Assembly (NCBI GenBank): GCA_027577595.1
Contig: JANBRJ010000043.1
Location: forward strand, 79,166 to 143,165
Source: Coemansia sp. RSA 487
Taxonomy: Eukaryota; Kickxellomycota; Kickxellomycetes; Kickxellales; Kickxellaceae
Direction: 5' to 3'
Length of the DNA stretch: 64,000 nucleotides
Shown: in pieces, positions 10,349 through 19,912 of the stretch
Layout: each line of letters begins with the position of its first letter
How positions within the stretch are numbered: the stretch's first letter is position 1
The notes under the pieces: generated by a model
Told to the model about the DNA's origin: nothing
What the model saw: only the letters and a program-made list of their open reading frames with translations
Database searches by the model: none
Program-made: the position numbers and the translations under genes

Positions 10349-12232
10349 GGGCTGCCTCAGAACCTCTTCCACCAGCACCCGGCGTTCTCGCGGCTCTCAA
10401 GCTACCTACCCCGTAGCCGCACAAACACCACGACGTCGGCACATGAAATCAACTACAACGGGCCACGCCTGCGTGCCTTCTCCAACGCATCCACTATCAG
10501 CTCCACGCCACAGCCCGTAGGCGAACTGTTTCTTGACTACAAGGTGGACCGGCGCGAAAAGAGACGCGCGACATTCACGCTCCCCGTAGTCAACCAAGAG
10601 CAAGTAGTGATGCGTGGCGGGTCGCATGTGGAGATGGCCGTTGTGCTCGAATACGGCATCATTGTGAACGAGACGTTCCAAGAGCGCGCGGTGCGGCTGC
10701 AGCGTGAGCGCGAGCGCGAGCATGTTGACCAACAGCACGAAAGGCGCCAGCGATTGGAACGGCAGTGGGCTGAGATAGACGACCAAGACAAGATGCCCCG
10801 GCTGCGCAGCAATGTCAGCGTGTTTACTCGTAGCGGCCGCGTATCGACATGGAAGAGATACTGGGCTGTTCTGAGCTGCTCGCGCATCCTGTTCTATGAC
10901 TCTGAGGACGACGAGGAAAAGGGCGTGCAGCCGGTTGCGAAGATCTCGTTGTTCCACTTGCATGATGCAGGCATCCCAAAGTCCGACCTTGTCAACATTG
11001 GACCCACGGGGCTTGAATTGCACTTGTCGCCCCTGGCAATGACCGACCGCCATCGCCGCAAGAGCGCGTTCCCGCGCGAGTCCTCTGTCAACGGAGGCGC
11101 CCAGGCGCTGGCTGCAGCTGCAGCACGGGATATTTTCACTCACCCGCTGCCTGGCATGGAGGGTCTGAGCATCAGTCCCGATGCTGGCAACAAGAAGGAC
11201 GACCCAAGCACATTGCCTTCTGACGAGGACGATGCAACACTGTTCAAGTACAGTCAGTGGCAGTGCCGTGTCTATGTTCTGCTGGATACTCTTGCGGACC
11301 GCGATCTGTGGCTACAGGAGCTGACACTGACCACGGTGCCCAGCGCCGAGTTTGCGCGTTTCCGTGCCAGACAGCGCAAGGCATGGCGCACTGAGGAGTT
11401 CGAGTCGGCCACGGAGTCGCTTAGACTTTCTGGAAAGAAGCTGCAGGTCGTTGCAGCCCAGGCGCTGGAGATGATGTCGTCGGAGCACAAGGCACAGGCA
11501 AAGAAGGTGTTTGTGGACTCTGTTGGTGGTGGCGGCGGAAACCGTGTGCTCTCCATGTCTGCTATTGGCGTGTCAAACGACAATGGCGGCTTCGGAAGCA
11601 TTGCAGCAGCTGCTGCTGCTGACGAGGACGAAGACGAGGAGCTTGAGGGAGCCACGCTGACTAGCACAAAGGCGTCTGCATTCGATGCGCATTTCAAAAA
11701 GAACAGCAAGCTCGTTCTGGTCACCGACAGCCCTTCTTCCTTCTCAAACCGCAACGGTGGTATGAAGAAGGGAGGCGGCTTTGGTAAGCCTAGCAAGGTC
11801 GAGATCAGAGCCGTTGTCGATAATAACAAGCCCAACGGTAGGACCAACGAGAACCGCAAGCCTGCAGCAATGGCGTTTGGAAAGCCAGCGACATTCAACC
11901 TGCTTGTCAAGCCATCCCTGAACTCATCCGACCCACATGCCACGCTGGTGTCTTCGCCGATATCGGCGCCAGCAAAGAAGCGTCTGCGCGCGCGGCGCCG
12001 CTCCAGCTCAGTTGCTGATCTGCGTCGCAGTATGGATACCAGCAATGTCGCATCGTCATCCTCCGACGAATCGCGTGGCAGTCCCCTTGTCAACGTCGTT
12101 GCGCCGCCGCATCATTCCCGTCGTGACTCGGGCGACAGCACTGTTATCGAGGTTGTGGGCACCGCAAAGGAACGCCGCCCTGGCACTGTGAGTCGCCGCT
12201 TCCTCTTTGTATGGAATATCAATGATATCTAA
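8890..12232 (+). CDS. Anillin/Bud4-like protein with PH domain (two exons, possibly three)
   Basis: Exon 1 is 8890-9400 and exon 2 is 9624-12232. The 223-base intron starts GTAAGT and ends TTCTTGTAG. The splice restores one frame (1,039 aa) across a conserved-looking beta-rich stretch (FVVKVVEVKQIGA then MNIQCVAQVGDERFVIP). A C2-like region, a long disordered segment with a polyQ run (about 10,310-10,350), a second beta-rich block (ELFLDYKVDRREKR) and a charged helix precede a PH domain (about 10,830-11,330; WKRYWAVLSCSRILFY, then a C-terminal DRDLWLQELTL helix). This C2-like plus PH order resembles the anillin homology region of fungal Bud4/Mid proteins, which organise septins and the division site at the membrane. 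The family assignment is inference; the PH domain is clear. A GTGAGT at 12,188 could start a further intron ending at 12,313, replacing the last 15 residues by 17 others. Confidence 0.8.
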
Positions 12233-12522
12233 AAAAGTTACATCCTCTCTTCTCCCCCCCCCCCATCCATTGCGTTCATATTTCATTTCTATTTTTTTCT
12301 TTTCATTTTGAAGAGCAAACCTCATTGGCATTTTTGCATCAATTGCTGGTGCTTTGGCCGATGCTAAGGCGCTTTTGTACTAAATACATATTTGTTTTAC
12401 ATCAATTACATTCTATTAATTGTTTTGCTTCTATTGTCCTCCTTGCTCTTGGAACTCTAAACTATCAGATACATTGTTCAGAACAATTATTTGAAAAATG
12501 TTGCACTTTACACAATCTGGCT

Positions 12523-15500
12523 CTACCGTTTCTCTGGCAGAAAAGCCAGCTGCTGAGTCTTGGTTTCGCGGCACGCCTCAATATACGCATTGCGGACGCC
12601 CTTGACCATGCTCCAGGACTTTACTTTCTGTGCCTTGAAGAACATTTCATCCAGGGCCTTGTTGACACCAAGCTTGCACACCTGCGCCGAAGTAACCCAT
12701 TTCCACGACCTAGAACCAACGGGGTTTGTGGGATTGGAGCTGTAGAACCACACAAGCGTGTTGCAGTCGTCGGACTGCTTGTCCTCGTGCACTCCCTCTG
12801 GAATATCGGGCATTTGCGGGTCGCAGATCGCGGCAGGAAACCATGGAAACGATGTCATTTTTGCCCACACTGGCGTCCCAATCGCGTACTGCGACGAATC
12901 TTCGCCTAAAAATGCAGCTGTGGGCAACGCAATGCCATTGCTGTACCGCCGCTGCGAAGCACTCGTGTCCGGGGTAGCTACTTTCTTTAGTTTCTTCTGT
13001 GGTGTGTTTTTCTCGCTGCGAGCAGCAGCAGAAGACCGCTTTGTGGGAGTCACAGGAATTGTTGTTAGCGGAACCGTAGCCATGCTGGTACGACGCAGCC
13101 GGGACTTGATCACATTGACATCGTCAGGGATGTCGTCGTCGGGCAGCGGCGTGTTCGGGTGCAAGAAGGCATACCGTCCACGCAGTTGCTGGCGCACATC
13201 GGGCGGGGGTATAGACATTTGCTCGAATAGCGTGAGCTGTCTGCTGCTGCTGCTGCTGCTGCTGGGGCCTTGTGTTTTGCGTCGATTTGCCACCGCCTTC
13301 TTTTGGCCCTCGGGTGCTCTAAGCCTGGGCTTCCGTGGCTCGCTGGCTGGTGGCTCCCGGTTGGCTGGTACGGGCTTCTTCTTGGGAGTAGTGCTGGTTT
13401 TGTCATTCTTGCTTCGTTTGAGCTTCTCTGCTGCTGTCCCTGTTTTCTTGCCTTCTGCGCTGCGAGTTTTGGCGCTTTCGCTGACTGCCTCTGTGGGCCC
13501 CTTGGCTGCCTTGCTGTCTTTGGGTGTGCCTTTTCCTTTTGCCTGCTTACTCGCATCGATATCGGCATCAGCATCGGTCACTACACCCGCTGAGGGCTGG
13601 TTGTGCCGAGAGGAGCGGGTCATGGGTGCCGTCGCTGGTGTGCTGCTAGGAGCAGCAGGCTTCGCAGGGGTTAGCCCTGTCTCAGGAGTCTTCTCCGCAA
13701 CCTCCGTACCATCGCCACTGGCATTCTTCGCTTCGCTGTTAACGGAAGATGGGATTCCGCCGTCCAGCTCAAAGATACCCATGTCAACATCGACCAGAAG
13801 CCGACCGGATTCGGGATCAATTGGCATAGCGCTTATCCTTTCCTTGGCTTCGGCCACCAGCCGCTCAACATGTCGTTTGATACGCGTGGCCAGCTGGTAG
13901 TAGTACGTCGTGGGCTTATTGTATATCATGCAGTTGGCAATGACCAAGTTGAGGTGGCGCTCGACTTCGTCCACGGACCTGTACTTGTGCTCGCGTATGT
14001 TTTGTCGAATGGTTCTAAAGTCCATAGGCTCCTTGATGACGTCAAAATAGTCGGGTGCATCATCCAGCGTCACCGGGTAGCTGAGGACACCGCGAGGGTC
14101 GCGTCGTTCGATAAGCTCATCGACCATATCCAACAACACAGGGTTCAAGGGATCAAAGACTTTGCGCAAGTACTCGACCAGAAGCCGTGCGCTTTTGAGC
14201 TTCTCGCGCTCCCTCCTGCGCACGCTCTCGACCAACAGGCGCACGCGCTCGAGATCTGTCCGGATCCGACGCAAAGCCATTTGTCTCTGCTCCTCAGCCA
14301 TCTCTATTTCTCTCTGCTGTGTGACCGAGGCCGTCCAGGGCTCCAAATGTAAGCGCTTGAGAAGCGGAACACCGTACCGCGTGAACCGTTTGAGCGCCCA
14401 GTACCGCGCGATTTGGCTAACCAGGTGGATTCGCTGGTTGGCACCAATGCGGTTTGCCGGCACAGCCGTTTCTACAACCTTGGCAAACACGTACTCATTC
14501 AGAACGGGACGGCCTGGATTGAATATGCGCATCGTCAGCTGCAGCGACGCATCCTCGCTGGCCTTGTACTTTCCAGATCCCAATGGGTCCCCGCCTGCTG
14601 CAGCTTCCATAGTGGCTGCAGTCGCTTGGTCGAACAGCGCGGCCACTTCTTCTGTTGGGTGTGCCAGCAAATCCACCGATGTCGCCGGCCACCACTGACC
14701 ACCACTGCCATTGGCAGCCTGCCCGCTGCTGGCGCCATCGCCAGCCCCATGGAGTATCGACACAAGGTCGGACGAGAGCAGCGATAGTGCGGCGGCAGCT
14801 GTAGGAGTGGACGATGATCCTCCAACAGGAGGGTTCTTGCGCCGGGTGTTGCCCAGGAACTTGAGCGGAGCCGACAGATCGATCTTCTGCGTATGCGTGG
14901 GCAGCGAATGGCGCTCACAGAATGGGCGGCGCACGGGTTCTCCTGTGCGCCTATCTAGCTTCTCAACCATCGAGAAATGCGCTTTGCGTGCGCACGTTAC
15001 GTGGAATGCGGTACAGCACTGGCGGTGTGAACACTGGATGCACGCGCCGACCTTGCGGCGACATAGGTGGCAGCAGAGCTTCCAGCGCGACCTGGGGATC
15101 TGGTCGACGCTGTCGATGGGCTCCATATACGTAGTGTTGGAGATCCCGACCTCGGGGATCCACAGCGCGCACAGAAGATGCACCCACTTATTGGTGGTTG
15201 TTTTCTTGAATGCCCCACCGCGCTGAGGACATAGGATGCATGCAACCTCCTTGTCTGGAGACAGCATGCAGCTGCGACACAGCCACTGGCCCTCCGGGAT
15301 GTACGGCACGCCGTAGCAATCCTGATGCACAGCCAGATTGCATCCGTCGCAATACACAATGACGTTGGCGTTGTCGCACTCCTCTTCGTTGCAGATCGCA
15401 CACGCAGACTCATCGGTTGGCAGCTGCTTTTGGTGGATTGCAGAGATCGCGCGCTGTGCTTCCTTGACAAGCTCAAACCACTCCTTCTCCATGTGGTCGA

Positions 15501-17295
15501 TGATACGCTCCAGCATATTGGCCGAGATCTCCACCGACCCTTGCGCCGCGCGGCTCTCGTTGAGTCGCTGCAGCCAGAGGCGGTCGGCGTCCTCCAGGTC
15601 GTACTCGATGCGCTCGGCCAGATCCTTCTCGGTCAGCTCGATGTTACGGATGTAATGGCCTTCCGGTCGCTTGAACTCGGCAGGTCTGTATCCGAGATTC
15701 GCCGCATTGCCCTCGATCTGCCTGAACCGGGTCTCTTTCAGCGAGAGCACCGGGTTCTTTGGCGCAAGAACCACTACTGACGATTGCGGCGTGCCGGCGT
15801 ATGATGCCGTTGATTTGCCCGGCCCAGGCGACCTCAGCACCAAAGATGATGGACCCTGGAACGGGTCTATCCCTAGGTACGCGGGAAGTGATGCGGTATG
15901 GTGCCGGTTGTTGATTGCTGCTGCCTCGGGGTCGTTGAACACAAGCTTGATCGACAGGCCGCTCGAGCTGCGCGATGGCTGCGGCAGCCGGTCGCCCAAT
16001 CCGTTGCTTTCGTTGTTGTTTGCGGCCTTTGTGTCGCCATTAGATGCGCTGCTAAGATCCTGCAGCGGGGTTTCTGAAGCCGCAGATAACGGTGGTATCG
16101 ACGACAATGACGTCAAGGGCGCCGAGGATGCGGCAGACAGAGACTGGTTTATGGTGTCTTCAGCCGACGATGCTGTAAGCGGAAGCTGCTGCTGTGTTTG
16201 TTGTGTGCCAGGCGACAATGTGGTTGATGATGGCGAGTCGACTGTGGTTCCATGGAACCTTATTTCCATAGGCGTAAAGACATTGAAGTCAGGGAAGAAC
16301 TCCTTGTAGCTGCGCTCCTCGCGCGGCTTATCGATGATCGGCGGGGGAGAGATGGGCGTTTCTTGCGGCAGAAAGAGCTGTTTCCTGGATTGCGAGCGTG
16401 GCGGCGCCGGCGAAGAAAGGGCTTCTCCCGCTGGCACCAGTCCACCACCAGAGATAGATGCAATAAGCGATGGCGCAACCCTTTTGCGTCCTGATGAGCC
16501 AGCTTCGGCTCTGTGTGCCAGCCTCACGGCACTTCTTGAGGGCGTATCAATCTTCATAGACAAGTAGTCGTCGCTGTTGTTGGCGTTGAGGTCTGGCGAG
16601 TCTGGGGGCATCTGGTTCCGCAGCGACGAGTGTCTGTGCACGTTATCCGCACGTCCTTTCCGCAACCGCCGCGAAACAGATGTTGTTGGACTCGACGCGT
16701 ACCCCTTCTGGTCGACAGCTGCACCGTCAAACAAGCTGCCGATATCGCGCAGCCCATGCGTTACGCGTCGCCGACGCGTCGTGCGCTCGGGTGTTATTTT
16801 GGGCGACCCATTCTCACCGCTGCTGTTTGATGGTTCGTGCTGGTCGCGCAGCCGCAAGCTTTGCCGCAGCCTCTGATGCAGCGGATAGCGCGAGGGCGTG
16901 TCTGGCTCGTTGTCCCTGCTGCTACTTAGTCGCATAGACGTGCGGCGGCGCGTATGGCGTGGGGCTGGGCTATTTGATTCGCTTGAAAATTCCAACTGCC
17001 TTTCTTCCTCCTCTTCTTCTAGATCGCTTCCCGATGATGTTTGCACAAACTCTTCGTCACCTTCGTCGGCAGTGTCAACCACTATTTCTTGGCCGCCCAT
17101 CTCGGCATCGCTGCTCCGTGTCTCGTTGTCGGCTGTCGATTGCAGCAAATGGTGTGATGCTGCTTCTATCGCAGCCCTGTGCCCCTCGTTTGTTCTCTGT
17201 TTGCTCTGTTTGCGACGGCTTCTCCTCTCTGTGTTGTCGTAATCGCTGGAACTCGATAATGTCCGTGCGATGCCTCGTGCTGGCGTATGTCCCAT
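12523..17295 (-). CDS. NTO1: BRPF/Nto1-type chromatin reader (PHD-zinc knuckle-ePHD, bromodomain, PWWP)
   Basis: An uninterrupted 1,590-aa frame. A long disordered, basic N-terminus is followed by an EPL1-like segment (about residues 519-570, RFRQIEGNAANLGYRP) that in this family contacts the MYST acetyltransferase. A PHD finger starts at about 632 (CAICNEEECDNANVIVYCDG), then the zinc knuckle and extended PHD (to about 800, ending CTAFHVTCARKAH). A bromodomain lies at about 1,050-1,146 with the acetyl-lysine Asn in CMIYNKPTTYYY, and a PWWP domain at the C-terminus (about 1,469-1,590, SFPWFPAAICDP). BRPF proteins scaffold MYST/HBO1-type complexes (NuA3 in yeast) that acetylate H3. Budding-yeast Nto1 lacks the bromodomain and PWWP, so this protein has the animal-like full architecture. 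A polySer tract and Pro/Lys-rich linkers separate the domains. The ATG at 17,295 is the first in frame. Confidence 0.95.
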   Translation of the reverse strand: MGHTPARGIARTLSSSSDYDNTERRSRRKQSKQRTNEGHRAAIEAASHHLLQSTADNETRSSDAEMGGQEIVVDTADEGDEEFVQTSSGSDLEEEEEERQLEFSSESNSPAPRHTRRRTSMRLSSSRDNEPDTPSRYPLHQRLRQSLRLRDQHEPSNSSGENGSPKITPERTTRRRRVTHGLRDIGSLFDGAAVDQKGYASSPTTSVSRRLRKGRADNVHRHSSLRNQMPPDSPDLNANNSDDYLSMKIDTPSRSAVRLAHRAEAGSSGRKRVAPSLIASISGGGLVPAGEALSSPAPPRSQSRKQLFLPQETPISPPPIIDKPREERSYKEFFPDFNVFTPMEIRFHGTTVDSPSSTTLSPGTQQTQQQLPLTASSAEDTINQSLSAASSAPLTSLSSIPPLSAASETPLQDLSSASNGDTKAANNNESNGLGDRLPQPSRSSSGLSIKLVFNDPEAAAINNRHHTASLPAYLGIDPFQGPSSLVLRSPGPGKSTASYAGTPQSSVVVLAPKNPVLSLKETRFRQIEGNAANLGYRPAEFKRPEGHYIRNIELTEKDLAERIEYDLEDADRLWLQRLNESRAAQGSVEISANMLERIIDHMEKEWFELVKEAQRAISAIHQKQLPTDESACAICNEEECDNANVIVYCDGCNLAVHQDCYGVPYIPEGQWLCRSCMLSPDKEVACILCPQRGGAFKKTTTNKWVHLLCALWIPEVGISNTTYMEPIDSVDQIPRSRWKLCCHLCRRKVGACIQCSHRQCCTAFHVTCARKAHFSMVEKLDRRTGEPVRRPFCERHSLPTHTQKIDLSAPLKFLGNTRRKNPPVGGSSSTPTAAAALSLLSSDLVSILHGAGDGASSGQAANGSGGQWWPATSVDLLAHPTEEVAALFDQATAATMEAAAGGDPLGSGKYKASEDASLQLTMRIFNPGRPVLNEYVFAKVVETAVPANRIGANQRIHLVSQIARYWALKRFTRYGVPLLKRLHLEPWTASVTQQREIEMAEEQRQMALRRIRTDLERVRLLVESVRRREREKLKSARLLVEYLRKVFDPLNPVLLDMVDELIERRDPRGVLSYPVTLDDAPDYFDVIKEPMDFRTIRQNIREHKYRSVDEVERHLNLVIANCMIYNKPTTYYYQLATRIKRHVERLVAEAKERISAMPIDPESGRLLVDVDMGIFELDGGIPSSVNSEAKNASGDGTEVAEKTPETGLTPAKPAAPSSTPATAPMTRSSRHNQPSAGVVTDADADIDASKQAKGKGTPKDSKAAKGPTEAVSESAKTRSAEGKKTGTAAEKLKRSKNDKTSTTPKKKPVPANREPPASEPRKPRLRAPEGQKKAVANRRKTQGPSSSSSSSRQLTLFEQMSIPPPDVRQQLRGRYAFLHPNTPLPDDDIPDDVNVIKSRLRRTSMATVPLTTIPVTPTKRSSAAARSEKNTPQKKLKKVATPDTSASQRRYSNGIALPTAAFLGEDSSQYAIGTPVWAKMTSFPWFPAAICDPQMPDIPEGVHEDKQSDDCNTLVWFYSSNPTNPVGSRSWKWVTSAQVCKLGVNKALDEMFFKAQKVKSWSMVKGVRNAYIEACRETKTQQLAFLPEKR

Positions 17296-17799
17296 CCTTG
17301 GCTGGCTATAAAGGACTATTGCCTTGTCTGCTATGTTTTTCTTTTTCTTTCTCTTTTTCTGCGTGTGTGCGTGTGACTTGATGTGCCTATTCTATGACTT
17401 TATTGAAGAATCGGATTGCGATCAACTTTGCTGTTAGCAACATACGCGGTTAATTAAACGGGAAAGTTAATGCACGAAAGGCTGATTTCTAATAAAAGTA
17501 AAGTACCTTTTTTTTTCTACAAAATCGTTTTTAATGAAGAAAACTAAAGAGCAAGGTGACCAAAAACTTTATCCGCTACGTTCACAAGCAAATGCGAATG
17601 GCCAAGCAAAAAGAAAAAAAAAGCTGTATAAATTATAAACATAAAAGGTGTTTTAATTGATTTCGAAGCGGCAAAAAAAAAAAAGACGATGCTACTGGCA
17701 CGGATTGAGCCCAACAGTCCCAGCGTCATATACGCAAGCCAAACATGGCATGGTTTGGGGTAACGTCATGTGACAAGTACAGGAATATGCAAACACCCG
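17296..17799. other. Intergenic region between two minus-strand genes
   Basis: AT-rich spacer holding the promoter of the BRPF gene and the 3' flank of the sugar transporter. Several poly-A/poly-T runs are present. No coding or RNA gene is recognised. Confidence 0.5.
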
Positions 17800-19005
17800 C
17801 TATTTTGTGAGAACACGCCGTTTAGTTAATGTGGATGCAGATGTTTCTGCGAGTTTATCGGAATTTGATGAAGAGGCCCTGGTCACTGTTTGCAGCGATG
17901 GACCTACAGTGCCTTGCTCAGCTGTGGAAGCAGCTGCTGGCTTCTGGGCGCTCTGTGAATATGCAAAGGTGCCGACAAAGACAAGCGCACAGCCGCACAT
18001 CATTCCCGGAGTGACTGGATTACTGAATATGACAACCGATAGAACGAGGCTGACGAGTTTGCGAAAGTTCAAAACGACATTCAGCGTGAGCGATGTCGAC
18101 ATGGTCGTAAGTTTATGTACACCTGAAGCACAGACCAGCTGCGAAAGAACGTTGACTGCCAGCGCCAGCCACAGGTACGGGACATTGAATACATCCAGAG
18201 GCTGCGACTGCGAAATGGCCACAAGCTGCCTGTAAATGTCGTTGCGGAAAAAGAAGAACATGGGCAGTGCCAGCAAGTGGTTGTAGAAGAGGCCCTCTTG
18301 CCAATGCTTGCCGTACTTTACGTACGTCGTCTCCTGGTACAGGCCGAGGAGCGCAGCCAGCACAACGCTGAGCGATAAAAATACAATTCCAATGGCCGAG
18401 TCGCTTATCTGGAGCCCATGATTGGTGTGGGTAGCGGTGGCGCCAGGCGTCCCGCTGTCGTCTTTGGAGCCAACGCTGGCCATCGTGGCAACTACAACGC
18501 CAATGCTGACCATCACCACAGCCACGACTTGCTTTGCAGGGTACCGTTTCTTCATGACGAGGAACCCGCAAGCCATGTTTGCTAAGAGTCCACTGGAACG
18601 AAACACGATATGCAGCGGGATCGATACCTTGAAGCCAAAGGCCATGTTATTTAGCGCAGAGACACCGAAATACAGCCCCACCATGACTAGCCACCTTTTG
18701 AGCGGTACCTTTGTGGGTCGCAGTCGCGGAAGCCACGAACCATGCGGTATGTGTGTATGTCTGGGAAGTCCCGCCAGCGTAATGAAGAGAAACTGCCCAA
18801 ACGTTATGAGATTACCGCACTTTGGCACCTCGCGCACCAGACTCTCTAGCGCATAAACGTTGGAGCAGCAGCCGCCGAATATCGACGCAAACACTAGTAT
18901 CCAGTCGAGTGCCAGCACTGACGATGCTATTGCAGCAGCCCTTTCCTTGGCGTCTGCTCTAACTGGTGCTGACGGCCGTCGTGGTTTTTCGGCGGCGTCC
19001 TGCAT
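17800..19005 (-). CDS. YEA4: UDP-N-acetylglucosamine transporter, Yea4/SLC35B4 type
   Basis: A 401-aa multi-pass membrane protein of the drug/metabolite (nucleotide-sugar) transporter superfamily with about ten hydrophobic helices. The strongest family mark is the stretch GFKVSIPLHIVFRSSGLLAN followed by MKKRYPAKQ, typical of SLC35B4/Yea4 proteins. A second mark is the C-terminal repeat STSLTLNVVLNFRKLVSLVLS. Such carriers bring UDP-GlcNAc into the ER/Golgi lumen in exchange for UMP and support chitin and glycan synthesis. The frame extends three codons upstream to a GTG, but the ATG at 19,005 (MQDAAEK) is the sensible start. The Ser/Thr-rich C-terminal tail is variable. It is divergent to the next gene on the plus strand. 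Confidence 0.92.
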   Translation of the reverse strand: MQDAAEKPRRPSAPVRADAKERAAAIASSVLALDWILVFASIFGGCCSNVYALESLVREVPKCGNLITFGQFLFITLAGLPRHTHIPHGSWLPRLRPTKVPLKRWLVMVGLYFGVSALNNMAFGFKVSIPLHIVFRSSGLLANMACGFLVMKKRYPAKQVVAVVMVSIGVVVATMASVGSKDDSGTPGATATHTNHGLQISDSAIGIVFLSLSVVLAALLGLYQETTYVKYGKHWQEGLFYNHLLALPMFFFFRNDIYRQLVAISQSQPLDVFNVPYLWLALAVNVLSQLVCASGVHKLTTMSTSLTLNVVLNFRKLVSLVLSVVIFSNPVTPGMMCGCALVFVGTFAYSQSAQKPAAASTAEQGTVGPSLQTVTRASSSNSDKLAETSASTLTKRRVLTK

Positions 19006-19912
19006 CTCGACCACGTAAATTGAATAAGCTGATTTGACGGTCTATAGGGAAATGGATATAAAAATAAAAGTAAAAATAACAAAAAGGGATACAAAAAGGA
19101 GGGAGGGTGCTAAATGGAGAAAAAAGCGGCTTTGGTTGCCACTTTTTGAGTGCAAACGAGCAACAGGAAGGATCGGTAAATCAGATGCAAATCAGATACT
19201 CAAGCTGTGGCCAAGTTTGATCGAGTTTGTTTTTTAATTTTAGAAATGTTAGGGGTAGGTATGGTTTTGCATTTTGCATTGTTTCAAAGAGAGAACGAAC
19301 GAGGGTTCTGAAACGAGAATAGGCATGTGCACAAAAACTTGGCAATGTAGGAAAGAAAATCCCTTGCCTCGGAGAAACATAATTAATATAAGCAAAGAAA
19401 AACGAGTATTTTTCTTAATTATTCATTGCTGAGCAAACGACGGACAATGAAAGGAATGAGATGTGGAATAAAAACGAGTTGCAGAGCATGAACACGAGAT
19501 AAGCAACAACAAGCAAAAGATAAAAAACATGTCCAATGACACATGCTACAGCATTACATCATCTCATTTAACCCCTTTCTTTCTGTTGATTAAGCATTTA
19601 TTTGCACGCACATACGCATTTATTCGACTTTGGGGAGACGTTTGCTTCATTTATGCTTGTTTCGAAAGGTCTTTCCTCAGTCAAGTCTATTGCGAGTTCT
19701 TTGTTCAATTGCAGCCAAACTTTCCGACTTTTATCTATACCGCAAAGACCTATTTATTTTTCTTTTGACTGTTTTTCTTTTTTAAAAACCGACTTTTTCC
19801 TGAAACACCTTATATAGCCCACAAAGAAGTTTTGGCAGCCTTCTTGTTTCTTTCTTTATTCCGCATCACCAACATCTTCTAATTTTTCCATCATTGATAA
19901 GTATAGGGGCTA
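19006..19912. other. Divergent intergenic region (bidirectional promoter)
   Basis: AT-rich region between the minus-strand sugar transporter and the plus-strand low-complexity gene, so it must carry both promoters. No RNA gene or recognisable element is seen. Open frames at 19,529-19,817 look like chance T-rich frames. Confidence 0.5.

Noticed and set aside
14711-17381. Plus-strand open frames opposite the BRPF gene (up to 380 aa elsewhere in 12,758-13,900)
   Set aside because: They are shadows of a GC-rich, codon-biased gene. None has domain structure, while the minus strand has clear PHD, bromodomain and PWWP motifs.
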